Source: Microbacterium ureisolvens (lineage in GTDB: Bacteria; Actinomycetota; Actinomycetes; Actinomycetales; Microbacteriaceae). Taken from it: DNA of 64,000 bases. Below are positions 8,350-18,460 of the stretch, piece after piece (position 1 is the first letter of the stretch; every line of letters starts with the position of its first letter). Under the pieces are notes generated by a model, which saw only the letters and a program-made list of their open reading frames with translations, had not been told where the DNA came from and did not search any database. Location: assembly GCF_015278315.1 (NCBI RefSeq), contig NZ_JADIJE010000008.1, forward strand, positions 1 through 64,000, written 5' to 3'. The position numbers and the translations under genes are program-made.

Positions 8350-9033
8350 GTGGAGCAAGACGCGGGATCGACTGGGGTCGCTTCACCCGCGCCCTCGGAA
8401 ACGCAGACGGCCGCGCCGGTGACGCGCAGCACCCTCGTATGGTTCGGGCTGGGCTTCGTGCTGCTGTCGTTCTTCGCGGCGTTCCTGGGATCGTGGCTGG
8501 CACGATCGGTCGACACCGCCGACCCGGTGCCGACGGCGTCGGCGGAGCCCACCACCAGCCCGGAGTACGAGGACGTCCTGGCCGAGATCCTCCCTGCCGG
8601 CTCGGCGGTGCGCGCCGGATCCGGCGCGCCGGAGTCCGGCAAGGGCTACGAGGGCGACGTCTACATCGACATCCTCACGGCCGACGTCTACCTGTTCCAG
8701 GACGACTGGACGTGGGTCGGCAACATCCGCCAGGCGGCGGCCGAGAACCTGACAGGCGCGCAGGGACCCGAAGGCCCGCAGGGTCCGCAGGGAGAGCAGG
8801 GCGAGCAGGGGGCCGAGGGGCAGCAAGGCCCCAGCGGCGCGCCCGGCGCGCCGGGCGCGCCGGGAACGCAGGTGTCGCTCGGAACCGCCCAACCCGACAG
8901 CGACGACTGCACTGCCGACGGCGACATCTACATCGACACGGCGGCCGTGCAGTTCTACGAGTGCAGGGACGGCGGGTGGGCGCTGTTCGGTCCGCAGCCG
9001 GAGCCGTCGCCGGAGGCCTCAGGCGACGAGTAG
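8350..9033 (+). CDS. Membrane-anchored collagen-like protein
   Basis: A 227-residue protein. Residues about 27-52 form a single membrane anchor ([20 protein letters not shown]), and the rest is presumably outside. Residues 136-172 are twelve uninterrupted Gly-X-Y triplets ([27 protein letters not shown] then three GAP), enough to suggest a short triple helix and hence trimerisation. The triplets are flanked by two related modules of the form G-D-(V/I)-Y-I-D-x(5-6)-Y...W at 102 and 191, a pattern common beside collagen-like segments in bacterial and phage proteins. The GTG at 8350 is favoured by AAAGGGGA 7 nt upstream over the GTG at 8326. The function may be surface display or adhesion; no partner gene is evident. 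Confidence 0.75.
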   Translation: MEQDAGSTGVASPAPSETQTAAPVTRSTLVWFGLGFVLLSFFAAFLGSWLARSVDTADPVPTASAEPTTSPEYEDVLAEILPAGSAVRAGSGAPESGKGYEGDVYIDILTADVYLFQDDWTWVGNIRQAAAENLTGAQGPEGPQGPQGEQGEQGAEGQQGPSGAPGAPGAPGTQVSLGTAQPDSDDCTADGDIYIDTAAVQFYECRDGGWALFGPQPEPSPEASGDE

Positions 9034-9035
9034 CC

Positions 9036-10139
9036 TCACGCCCGGGTCGATGCCGTGACGGTGAACTTGGCGTTGCGGGCGATCTGCCGGGTCGGTCCCA
9101 CCGTTCGCTCGAGAGCGGCGCGGTAGCGCAGACCCGAGTTCCACACCGTCCACAGTTCGCCCCCCGGCCGCAGCACGCGCGCCGCGTCGGCGAACATGCG
9201 AGGCGCGATGCCCTCGTGCACGGCGGAGCCGGAGTGGAACGGCGGGTTGAGCGCGATGAACCCCGCGCTGGCATCCGGCTGAGTGCCGAGCATGTCGTCG
9301 CGCACGACGTCGACGCGGTCCGAGACGCCGTTGGCGCGCACGGTCTCGGTCGCGGACGCGACGGCCACGGCGGACTGGTCGGAGGCGATGACACGGAGAT
9401 CCGGATGCCGCAGCGCGAGCGTCGCCGCCACCACGCCGGTTCCGCACGCGAAGTCGATCGCGTCGCCACCCCGCGGCGCGGGCAGGTGCTCGAGCAGGAA
9501 CCGGGTGCCGATGTCGATGGACGCACCGGCGAACGCGCCGCCGAACGCGCACACGACGATCCCGTCGTGCGTCGTCCGCCGCGGCGAAGGGTCGCTGCCG
9601 TCGTGCGGCTCACGGGCGATCAGCGCGCGCGACTTCTGTCGGGCGTGTGTGACGTCCACGCGACCGAACCGTCGTCGCAGCACGTCGTTCATGGCGACCG
9701 ACATGTGCTTGAGCCGCCCGCCGGCGAAGACGGCGACATCTGGGGCCGCGTGCGCCGCGATCAGCCCGGCGATGTCGTCGAGGGCGTCGAGCGAGCGCGG
9801 CAGCCGCAACAGCACCGCGCGCGCATCGCGCACCAGCTCGGGGGAGAGCGGCATTGATGTGAACGCCCCGGCGAGTCCGAAGCGCTCGGCGTTCGCCGCA
9901 AGCGCGCGCTCGCCGGTGAGCGGATCCTGATGGACGCGGATGCCACGACCGCCGTCCGAGGCCGCGCCGAGGGCCAGAGCACCGTAGCCGTCGCCGATCA
10001 CGACGAGGTCGCCGTCGCTCAGGCCCGCGCGGACGAGCGCCGACTCGTCGAGCAGCAGCCGGTCCGCGGCATCCGCCGCCACGAGGTCGGGGGCCTCGAC
10101 GTCGGGCCAGCGGCGCAGGGCGTCGAGCGAGAACGTCAC
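9036..10139 (-). CDS. RsmC/RlmG-type rRNA (guanine-N2) methyltransferase
   Basis: A 367-residue protein with the tandem architecture of RsmC/RlmG. A degenerate N-terminal methyltransferase-like domain (about 1-180) is followed by a catalytic C-terminal Rossmann domain (about 190-367). SAM-binding motif I is DFACGTGVVAATLAL; the catalytic motif IV is NPPFHSG, typical of exocyclic-amino methyltransferases acting on rRNA guanine. Which guanine (16S G1207 or 23S G1835 type) cannot be told from sequence alone. The start is the GTG at 10139, with TAGCGT ending 6 nt upstream and no Shine-Dalgarno, so the message is probably leaderless. It is divergent from the MarR gene and convergent with the collagen-like gene (2-nt gap). 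Confidence 0.8.
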   Translation of the reverse strand: MTFSLDALRRWPDVEAPDLVAADAADRLLLDESALVRAGLSDGDLVVIGDGYGALALGAASDGGRGIRVHQDPLTGERALAANAERFGLAGAFTSMPLSPELVRDARAVLLRLPRSLDALDDIAGLIAAHAAPDVAVFAGGRLKHMSVAMNDVLRRRFGRVDVTHARQKSRALIAREPHDGSDPSPRRTTHDGIVVCAFGGAFAGASIDIGTRFLLEHLPAPRGGDAIDFACGTGVVAATLALRHPDLRVIASDQSAVAVASATETVRANGVSDRVDVVRDDMLGTQPDASAGFIALNPPFHSGSAVHEGIAPRMFADAARVLRPGGELWTVWNSGLRYRAALERTVGPTRQIARNAKFTVTASTRA

Positions 10140-10213
10140 CGCTCCACGCTACCTGCGGCCGGGCGGCGCGGTGCCTTCGCCGTCCGCCGAATGGGCGCAT
10201 GCGCACAGCGGCG

Positions 10214-10230
10214 GCGCTAGCATTTAGCGC
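10214..10230 (+). promoter_or_regulatory. Promoter of the MarR gene with overlapping palindrome
   Basis: TAGCAT (10218-10223) is a -10-like box ending 7 nt before the GTG at 10231, so the transcript should begin at or next to the start codon. The palindrome GCGCTA-N5-TAGCGC (10214-10230) covers this box and abuts the start codon. That is where a MarR-type autorepressor would block transcription. Binding is inferred from position and symmetry only. Confidence 0.5.
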
Positions 10231-10650
10231 GTGTCCGAGCGCCCATTCAGCCCCGTCATCGCTCTGCTCACCGTGGCGAGCGTGTGGGACGGGCACCTGG
10301 GTGCCGAGCTGCGCGACCTCGGGCTGACCACGCGCAAGTACGGCCTGCTGGCGCACATCGACGCGACCCCGGGCATCTCGTTCAGCGAATTGGCCCGGCG
10401 ATCGCAGATCACCGTCCAGTCCGCGCACACCGCCGTGCAGGCGCTCGTCGCCGACGGGCTCGTCGCCGACGCGACCAAGCACGCCGGAGCCGCCTCGGAT
10501 CTGCGCGTCACAGAGCGGGGCGCAGATGTGCTGCAGGCAGCCGAGCGGCGACTTGCCGCGCTGGACGGCGCGCTCGCGACGGGAGCACCGGGGCTCGCCA
10601 CGGCGCTGGAGGGGCTGCACGAGAAGCCGTTCGGGCTCGCGCACGACTGA
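10231..10650 (+). CDS. MarR-family transcriptional regulator
   Basis: A 139-residue protein with a MarR winged-helix domain. The helix-turn-helix lies at about 50-75 (SFSELARRSQITVQSAHTAV), followed by the wing (LVADATKHAGAASDLRVTERG) and a dimerisation helix. MarR proteins are dimers that bind 16-20 bp palindromes and are released by small ligands. The gene begins with a GTG directly after the palindrome 10214-10230, and a second set of palindromes lies between it and the next gene, so it probably controls itself and the DUF3817 gene. The ligand is unknown. It is slightly short at the C-terminus compared with typical 145-160 residue members. Confidence 0.8.
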   Translation: MSERPFSPVIALLTVASVWDGHLGAELRDLGLTTRKYGLLAHIDATPGISFSELARRSQITVQSAHTAVQALVADGLVADATKHAGAASDLRVTERGADVLQAAERRLAALDGALATGAPGLATALEGLHEKPFGLAHD

Positions 10651-10674
10651 AGCTGGGTCGGGGGCACAGCGATC

Positions 10675-10711
10675 CTTCAGGGAGGCTGAAGCAGCTTCAG
10701 TTAGGCTGAAG
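10675..10711 (+). promoter_or_regulatory. Double palindromic operator over the DUF3817 promoter
   Basis: Two identical 17-bp palindromes, CTTCAG-N5-CTGAAG at 10675-10691 and again at 10695-10711, are separated by 3 bp, giving a 20-bp centre-to-centre distance, about two helical turns. The -10-like box TAGGCT (10702-10707) lies inside the second copy and ends 6 nt before the GTG at 10714. A further half-site CTGAAG is at 10647-10652, at the end of the MarR gene. Two dimers on one face of the helix would cover the whole promoter. The MarR protein encoded just upstream is the obvious candidate binder, but its own promoter palindrome has a different sequence with the same 6-5-6 geometry. Confidence 0.6.
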
Positions 10712-10713
10712 GC

Positions 10714-11178
10714 GTGTTCCGGAATCCCCACACCCTTTTCCGCGCGCTCGCCATCGCCGAGGTGATCTCGTGGACGCTGCTCATCGGCGGTCTCGTGCTG
10801 CGAGCGAGCACCGGCTGGGCCCTCGGCGTCACCATCGGCGGCGGCATCCACGGCTTCGTGTTCCTGTCGTACGGAGCCACGGCGATCCTGGTCGCGCTCA
10901 ACAACCGGTGGCGCGTCGGCCCCACCGCCGTCGCCCTCGTGAGCGCGGTGATCCCGTACGCGACGATCCCGGCCGAGCTGTGGCTCCAGCGCAGCGGGCG
11001 GCTCGCCGGCGCGTGGCGTCTCGAGCAGACGGATGATCCGCGCGACGCGTCCTGGTACGACCGGCTCATGCGGTTGTTCCTGCGCCGCCCCTGGGTGCTC
11101 GGCGCCCTGATCGCGCTCGCCGTCGTGGTGCTCTACGTCGCGCTGCTCCTCATCGGCCCGCCCGGCGGCCGGGACTGA
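10714..11178 (+). CDS. DUF3817 integral membrane protein
   Basis: A 154-residue membrane protein of the DUF3817 family. The N-terminal FRALAIAEVISWTLLIGGLVL and the central GIHGFVFLSYGATAILVALN are characteristic. There are about four hydrophobic segments, the last (VLGALIALAVVVLYVALLLI) after a basic stretch. The family is widespread in actinobacteria without a known role. The GTG start lies 6 nt after TAGGCT and 3 nt after the second palindrome, with no ribosome-binding site, which indicates a leaderless, tightly repressible message. Pairing with a MarR regulator suggests induction by a membrane-active or toxic compound, which is inference. Confidence 0.75.
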   Translation: MFRNPHTLFRALAIAEVISWTLLIGGLVLRASTGWALGVTIGGGIHGFVFLSYGATAILVALNNRWRVGPTAVALVSAVIPYATIPAELWLQRSGRLAGAWRLEQTDDPRDASWYDRLMRLFLRRPWVLGALIALAVVVLYVALLLIGPPGGRD

Positions 11179-11204
11179 CGACCTCCGCCGGCGGCACAGC
11201 CCAG

Positions 11205-11239
11205 CTCGGCCGCTCCACCACCGGGATGGGGCGGCCGAG
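11205..11239. terminator. Possible terminator hairpin after the DUF3817 gene
   Basis: CTCGGCCGC (11205-11213) pairs with GCGGCCGAG (11231-11239) across a 17-nt loop, 27 nt after the stop codon. There is no T-run, as is usual in this GC range. The right arm is also the first unit of a small repeat, so the pairing may be partly accidental. Confidence 0.4.
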
Positions 11240-11294
11240 TCTTACGTTGCGGCCGAGTGCATCGCGGCGGCCGAATCGTGGTCGGCGGCCGAGT
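11231..11294. repeat. Four-copy GCGGCCGA(G/A)T tandem repeat
   Basis: The decamer GCGGCCGAGT occurs at 11231, 11250 and 11285, and as GCGGCCGAAT at 11267, with spacings of 19, 17 and 18 nt. The intervening bases are not conserved. It lies between the DUF3817 stop and the VOC gene and is not part of a supportable coding frame. The meaning is unknown: decayed tandem duplication, or a spaced protein-binding array. Confidence 0.6.
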
Positions 11295-11340
11295 CCTGCG
11301 CTACGGCGGTGTCGGCACGCGGGCTGATCGGCCGCGCTGA

Positions 11341-11712
11341 TCAGCTCCAGGCCGGCATCTGCTGCAGGGTCCAGGTGTTGCCGTCGGGGTCGTCGAACTG
11401 CACGAACCGGCCCCAGTCCTGCTCGTCGACGCCGCGACCGTCCACGCCGTTCGCGCGCAGGTGGGCCAGTGCCTCGTCGGCGTCCGGCACGACCACCTGG
11501 ATGGTGTTCTGACGCCCCGGCTCGAGATCGCTGCCGAGCCCGGTGCCGAACGCGATCGAGCAGGCGGAGCCGGGCGGCGTCATCTGCACGAACCGCAGTC
11601 CCTCGGTCGGGGTGTGGTCGTGGTCGGCGTGGAAGCCGATCCGCTCGTAGAACTCCTTCGCGCGGTCGACATCGGTCACCGGGACGAAGATGAGCTCGAT
11701 CTTCCAGTCCAT
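11341..11712 (-). CDS. VOC family (glyoxalase/bleomycin resistance-like) protein
   Basis: A 123-residue single-domain vicinal-oxygen-chelate protein. The N-terminal beta-alpha-beta module contains ELIFVPVTDVDRAKEFYER, and the C-terminal one ends in FVQFDDPDGNTWTLQQ, the usual DPDGN turn and final metal-site region. Members are dioxygenases, lyases, isomerases or drug-binding proteins. The substrate cannot be predicted, and no conserved glyoxalase I set of four metal ligands is obvious. The ATG at 11712 is preceded by GAGGGAG about 6 nt upstream. It is divergent from the Clp gene. Confidence 0.8.
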   Translation of the reverse strand: MDWKIELIFVPVTDVDRAKEFYERIGFHADHDHTPTEGLRFVQMTPPGSACSIAFGTGLGSDLEPGRQNTIQVVVPDADEALAHLRANGVDGRGVDEQDWGRFVQFDDPDGNTWTLQQMPAWS

Positions 11713-11831
11713 GGCGCTCCCTCTCTTCTCTGAAGCGGGTCCCCCAACGGCCACCACGGTACGCCCGACGTGCGACATGCGCTTCGCCTGGCCGTTCTTC
11801 GTCGGCTGGGAATACCTCGGGACCGGAGCGG

Positions 11832-11888
11832 TTGAACTTGACAATGCAGGTATCAAGTTCAAAACTTGATGCTCATCCACTCAAGTTT
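11832..11888 (+). promoter_or_regulatory. Two tandem HAIR-like (HspR) operators at the Clp promoter
   Basis: Two perfect inverted repeats with the same 11-nt spacing sit back to back. The first is TTGAACTTGA at 11832-11841 paired with TCAAGTTCAA at 11853-11862; the second is AAACTTGA at 11862-11869 paired with TCAAGTTT at 11881-11888. Both have the core CTTGA-N11-TCAAG, exactly the geometry of HAIR (CTTGAGT-N7-ACTCAAG), the site of the heat-shock repressor HspR. The right half of the second copy is a full ACTCAAG. A -35-like TTGACA (11838-11843) lies inside the first repeat, so bound repressor would exclude RNA polymerase. Confidence 0.75.
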
Positions 11889-11901
11889 CAGGAGAGATGG
11901 A

Positions 11902-14460
<2,559 letters not shown>

Positions 14461-14473
14461 GCTGAACGGTCGT

Positions 14474-14512
14474 CCGAGAGGCGCCGTGCCCGTCGGGCAC
14501 GGCGCCTCTCGG
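14474..14512. terminator. Strong terminator after the Clp gene
   Basis: A perfect 18-bp stem, CCGAGAGGCGCCGTGCCC at 14474-14491 with its complement at 14495-14512, and a 3-nt GTC loop. It starts 13 nt after the stop codon and lies between two convergent genes, so it can serve both strands. Confidence 0.85.
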
Positions 14513-14546
14513 CGTTCCGGCGAGGGCGCCCACCGCTTCCGTGTGC

Positions 14547-15266
14547 TCAGGCGTGCAGCATCCGTTTCAGGGTCCGCGCGTTGCGCACGGCGTTGCCTCC
14601 GCCGTCGTTGTTGAAGTAGGCGTGCACCTCGTGGCCGGCGCCTTCCCACTCGCGGATGCGCTCGGCCCACCATGCGAGATCGTCGTCGGAGTACGAACCG
14701 CCGTAGAGGTGCTCGGGATCCGGGCCGTGGAGCCGCACATAGACGAGCGGCGCCGTGGCGCGCAGGATGCACGGCAGCCGCGCCCCGCTCATCACGCAAT
14801 ATGCCGCTCCATGCCGCTCGAGGATCGAGAAGACCGCCTCGTCGGTCCAGGACGGATGCCGGAACTCCACCGCCGGCCGCGTCCACGCCGGCAGTGCCCC
14901 GAGGAAGTAGTCCAAGCGGGCATCGTCGCGCTCCATGCCGGGGTGCAGCTGGACGATGAGCGGCCCGCGGCGGCCCCGCAGCTCGTGCAGCCCGCGCGTC
15001 ACCCGCGAGATCCACACCTCAGGCTCGAGGAGGCGACGGGCGTGCGTGAGGCCGCGCGGCGCCTTCACAGCCATCTCGAATCCCTCGGGGAGTCGCTCCC
15101 GCCAGGATGCGAACCGCGCGTCGGCAGGCCAGCGGTAGAAGCTGCCGTTGAGCTCGACCACGTCGAACTCGGCCACGTACTGGTCCAGCCAGCCGCGCTG
15201 GTCTCCGTGGTAGATCACGCCTCGCCAGTGCGGGTAGACCCAGCCCGAGGTTCCGATGCGTGCCAT
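14547..15266 (-). CDS. DUF72 domain protein (YecE-like)
   Basis: A 239-residue TIM-barrel-like protein of the DUF72/YecE family. It begins IGTSGWVYPHWRGVIYHGD, a hallmark, followed by ELNGSFYRWP, AVKAPRGLTH, VEFRHPSWTDE and the C-terminal VYVRLHGPD and AYFNNDGGGNAVRNA. Family members are conserved and of unknown enzymatic activity; the charged residues at the barrel mouth suggest a sugar-phosphate- or nucleic-acid-linked substrate, but this is not established. It is about the family's usual length (230-260). It is monocistronic, convergent to the Clp gene across a strong terminator. Confidence 0.85.
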   Translation of the reverse strand: MARIGTSGWVYPHWRGVIYHGDQRGWLDQYVAEFDVVELNGSFYRWPADARFASWRERLPEGFEMAVKAPRGLTHARRLLEPEVWISRVTRGLHELRGRRGPLIVQLHPGMERDDARLDYFLGALPAWTRPAVEFRHPSWTDEAVFSILERHGAAYCVMSGARLPCILRATAPLVYVRLHGPDPEHLYGGSYSDDDLAWWAERIREWEGAGHEVHAYFNNDGGGNAVRNARTLKRMLHA

Positions 15267-15379
15267 GCCTTCAGCGTGAGGGATGGGGAGGCGATGCCGG
15301 GACGGGGTTGCAGCGGCGACGCGTCCGCGATAGTCCGCGTCGGGATGCGCGTGTCGGCGGGCGCTGACAGAGTGGTCCC

Positions 15380-16255
15380 ATGAGCCGCATCGGAGCGATC
15401 TTCAACCCGTACACGCACTCTCCGGACGAGTTCCGCGACGCGGTGCTCGCCGCCGAGTCCGCCGGCGTGCCCGAGCTGTGGATCTGGGAGGACTGCTTCC
15501 GCCAGTCGGCGTTCGCGACCGTCGGCGCTGCACTCGCGTGGACCGAGTCGCTGCGCATCGGCATCGGCATCGCGCCCATGCCGCTGCGCAACGCCGCGGC
15601 GACCGCCATGGAGCTGGCGACGATCGAGCGGCTCTTCCCCGGCCGGCTGCTGCCCGGCGTCGGGCACGGGGTGCTCGATTGGATGGGCCAGGTGGGCGCT
15701 CGCGTCGCGTCTCCGTTGACGCTGATGCGGGAGTATGTGCCGGCGCTGCGCAGCCTTCTCGCCGGCGATGAGGTCACCGCCGAGGGGCGCTACGTGAAGC
15801 TGCGGGGCGTCCGCCTCGACTACCCGCCTGCCACGCCTCCGCTCGTGTACGCGGCCGCCGAAGGGCCGAAGACGCTCCGCCTCAGCGGTGAGGTCGCCGA
15901 CGGCACGGTGCTCGACAGCGGCCACACCGCGGAGGAGTACGCGGTCGCCACCGCGGCGATCCACGACGCCCGCGCCGCCGCCGGGCGTTCCGGACACCAC
16001 GATGTCGTCGCATACGTGACCACCGCCTTCGGCGACGACGCTGAGGCCCGAGCGATCGCCGATGTCGGTGACAAGCCCGACCCGGCGGCTCGCGCCCTCT
16101 GGGGCGACCCCGCGGAGGTCGCCGCCGGCGCCCAGCGGTTCTTCGACGCCGGGGTCGACGACGTGGTGCTCCTGCCCGCCTCGCGCGGCGACCTCGCCGA
16201 GTTCTACCGCGCCGCCGCCGAGGTGGCCCGCCTGGTGCCGGTGTCGGTCGCGTGA
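15380..16255 (+). CDS. LLM-class flavin-dependent oxidoreductase
   Basis: A 291-residue luciferase-like monooxygenase-fold protein. It has the N-terminal strand RIGAIFNP, the SLRIGIGIAPMPLRN strand typical of cofactor binding, LLPGVGHGVLDWMGQVG, and the phosphate-binding PLVYAAAEGPKTLRLSGEVADG. Members use FMN or coenzyme F420; this one is closest in layout to the F420-dependent methylenetetrahydromethanopterin-reductase-like branch, though the cofactor is not certain. It is the first of four genes joined by start/stop overlaps up to 18403, so all four are probably cotranscribed and act together, perhaps on a lipid-like or xenobiotic substrate. Confidence 0.75.
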   Translation: MSRIGAIFNPYTHSPDEFRDAVLAAESAGVPELWIWEDCFRQSAFATVGAALAWTESLRIGIGIAPMPLRNAAATAMELATIERLFPGRLLPGVGHGVLDWMGQVGARVASPLTLMREYVPALRSLLAGDEVTAEGRYVKLRGVRLDYPPATPPLVYAAAEGPKTLRLSGEVADGTVLDSGHTAEEYAVATAAIHDARAAAGRSGHHDVVAYVTTAFGDDAEARAIADVGDKPDPAARALWGDPAEVAAGAQRFFDAGVDDVVLLPASRGDLAEFYRAAAEVARLVPVSVA

Positions 16256-17016
16256 CCGGCCTGCTGTCGCTGGGGATCGCGGCCGCGGCGGGCTCCGAGC
16301 TCGCGGCGCGCATCGCGCCGGCGGCCGAGGCGGCGGGGCTCCATGCCCTGTGGGTGAACGACACCCCGGGCCATGACGCGCTGAAGCTCCTGCACGCGGC
16401 GGCCGGAGCCACTGAGCGCCTCGGTCTCGCGACCGGCGTGCTCCCGGTGGACCGACGCACTCCCGATGACATCCTCACCGCCGCCTCCGGACTTCCCTCC
16501 GAACGGCTGATGCTCGGCATCGGATCCGGTCAGCTGAAACACGGCGGGCTCGAACGGGTGACGGATGCCGCGACCGCCCTCCGCGAACGCGGCGACGCCC
16601 GGGTCGTCGTCGGCGCGCTGGGCCCGAGGATGCGACGGCTCGCGGCGACGGCATCCGACGGACTGCTCCTGAGCTGGCTCACGCCGGGTATCGCCGCCGA
16701 GCAGGCTCGCAAGGCGCACGAGATCGCCCAGGCGGCCCACGTCGCGCTCTACGTGCGCACCGCGACGGATCCCGCGGCGAAGGACGCACTGGGCGACGAG
16801 GTCCGGCGCTATGCCGGATATCCCGCCTACGCTGCGAACTTCGGACGGCTGCGGATCGACGCCGCCGACACCGTGATCCGTCCCGGCGAGGTGCGCGACC
16901 GGATCGCCGCCTACCGCGCGGCCGCCGATGAGGTGGTGCTGCGAGCGATCACGCCCTCCGGCAGCGTCGACGACCACCTCCGGCTGATCGAGGCGATCGC
17001 CGAGTCGCTCGCATGA
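16252..17016 (+). CDS. Short LLM-class oxidoreductase
   Basis: A 254-residue luciferase-like protein, shorter than the usual 290-340, and paralogous in outline to the gene before it. It carries a strand on RLGLATGVLPVDRRTPDDI, then SERLMLGIGSG, VVGALGPRMRRLAATASDGLLL and the C-terminal DEVVLRAITPSG. The central insertion of the family is largely missing, so it is a minimal barrel. The GTG overlaps the previous stop as GTGA, meaning translational coupling. It may form a heterodimer with its neighbour, as LuxA/LuxB do, but this is inference from the pairing alone. Confidence 0.7.
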   Translation: MTGLLSLGIAAAAGSELAARIAPAAEAAGLHALWVNDTPGHDALKLLHAAAGATERLGLATGVLPVDRRTPDDILTAASGLPSERLMLGIGSGQLKHGGLERVTDAATALRERGDARVVVGALGPRMRRLAATASDGLLLSWLTPGIAAEQARKAHEIAQAAHVALYVRTATDPAAKDALGDEVRRYAGYPAYAANFGRLRIDAADTVIRPGEVRDRIAAYRAAADEVVLRAITPSGSVDDHLRLIEAIAESLA

Positions 17017-17414
17017 TGCGGATCATCTCCCGCTGGGTGCTCGCGGCGCTGCTGCTCGCGGCGGGCGCATCGCACCTGACGTGGGGTCGCCGTGGATACC
17101 GGATCGTCGTGCCGGACTGGGCGACGAGCCTGCTGCGCACCGACAAGGACACGATCGTGGTGGCGTCGGGCGTCGTCGAGATCATGCTGGGCGGCGCGCT
17201 CGTCGCCCTGCCGGGCGAGCGCCGTCGGGTCGGCTGGGCGGTCGCCGCCTTCTTCGTCGCGGTGTTCCCGGGCAACGTGCACCAGTGGCGCACGGGACGC
17301 CCGGCACCGATGCTCCGGACCGACCGCGCGCGCTTCGTCCGTCTGCTGCTCCAGCCCTTGCTGGTGGCGTGGGCGCTGTGGAGCACCGCCGACCGGCCGG
17401 GCGGTCGCCGGTGA
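17013..17414 (+). CDS. DoxX-like small membrane protein
   Basis: A 133-residue protein with four hydrophobic segments (about 6-20, 45-65, 72-88, 112-127). It has DoxX/MauE-like features: WVLAALLLAAGASHLTW at the N-terminus and VVEIMLGGALVALPGERR followed by NVHQWRTGRPAPM. Such proteins often accompany redox enzymes in the membrane. The ATG overlaps the preceding stop (ATGA), so expression is coupled to the two flavoenzymes. A second Met immediately follows and could equally serve as start. Confidence 0.7.
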   Translation: MMRIISRWVLAALLLAAGASHLTWGRRGYRIVVPDWATSLLRTDKDTIVVASGVVEIMLGGALVALPGERRRVGWAVAAFFVAVFPGNVHQWRTGRPAPMLRTDRARFVRLLLQPLLVAWALWSTADRPGGRR

Positions 17415-18403
17415 GCCGGCCGAGGGCCGTCGTCGCCGGCGCTTCCGGCTTCGTCGGAAGCGCGCTCGGCCACGCCTTCCGTGCGGACGGCTACGACGTG
17501 CGCACGATCGGCCGGACCGGCGCCGACGCCACCTGGCAAGACCCGGCGGGCGTGCGAGACCTCGTCGACGGCGCCGACATCGTGGTGAACCTCGCCGGCA
17601 AGTCGGTCGACTGCCGCTATACCGACGCCAACCGGAACGAGATCCTGCGCTCCCGGGTCGAGACCACCCGCGCCCTCCGCGACGCGATCGGCGTCGCGGC
17701 GGCGCCGCCGCCGGTGTGGCTGAACGCCAGCACCGCGACCGCCTACCGCTACGCGCTGGACCGCCCGCAGACCGAGACCGACGGCGAGCTGGGCGCGGGG
17801 TTCTCGGTGGATGTCGCGCGCACGTGGGAGGAGGAGTTCTTCGCCGGGGAGCTTCCCGGCACTCGTCGGGTCGCCCTGCGGATGGCGATCGTGCTCGGCG
17901 ACGGACCGGCGACCCGCATCCTCGTCCGTCTGGCGCGAACCGGCCTCGGCGGAGCGCAGCATGACGGCTGGTGGTTCCCGCATCGCCGCTACCGCGGCAT
18001 CGGCCCGCATCCGACGGGCGACGGGCGCCCGCCGTGGCACCGATCTCGAGGGCACCAGCGGTTCAGCTGGATCCACATCGACGACGTGGTCGGCGCCGTG
18101 CGCTTCGTGCGCGACCACCCCGCGCTCGAGGGGCCGGTGAACCTCGCGGCACCGGCGGCATCCGACAATGCCGCGCTCATGGCGGCGCTTCGACGCCTGG
18201 TCGGGGCGCCGGTCGGTCTTCCGGCGTGGCGGTTCATGCTCGAGCCGGCGATGTGGGTGCTGCGCACCGAGCCGGAGCTGGTGCTCAAGAGCCGGTGGGT
18301 CGCACCGGAGACGCTGACGGACGCCGGATACGCGTTCGCATATCCCGAGCTCGAGCCCGCACTGCGGGACGTCGTGTCGTCGCTAAGTCGTCGACGAGGC
18401 TGA
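17411..18403 (+). CDS. NAD-dependent epimerase/dehydratase with DUF1731 tail (YfcH-like)
   Basis: A 330-residue extended short-chain dehydrogenase of the TIGR01777/YfcH type. The nucleotide-binding glycine motif is GASGFVGSALGHAF at about 9-22; DIVVNLAGKSVDCRYT follows, and the domain of unknown function 1731 closes the protein (GLPAWRFMLEPAMWVLRTEPELVLKSRWV). The family has no settled substrate; some members bind NADPH. The GTG at 17411 overlaps the stop of the DoxX-like gene (GTGA), making it the last member of the four-gene operon. The usual YxxxK pair is not clear; a TAYRYALD segment sits at the expected place. Confidence 0.8.
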   Translation: MSRPRAVVAGASGFVGSALGHAFRADGYDVRTIGRTGADATWQDPAGVRDLVDGADIVVNLAGKSVDCRYTDANRNEILRSRVETTRALRDAIGVAAAPPPVWLNASTATAYRYALDRPQTETDGELGAGFSVDVARTWEEEFFAGELPGTRRVALRMAIVLGDGPATRILVRLARTGLGGAQHDGWWFPHRRYRGIGPHPTGDGRPPWHRSRGHQRFSWIHIDDVVGAVRFVRDHPALEGPVNLAAPAASDNAALMAALRRLVGAPVGLPAWRFMLEPAMWVLRTEPELVLKSRWVAPETLTDAGYAFAYPELEPALRDVVSSLSRRRG

Positions 18404-18460
18404 TCTCCAGCACGGGGCAGCGGCGTGTGCGGTGTCGGGGCCGGATGCGAGAATGCGGGC

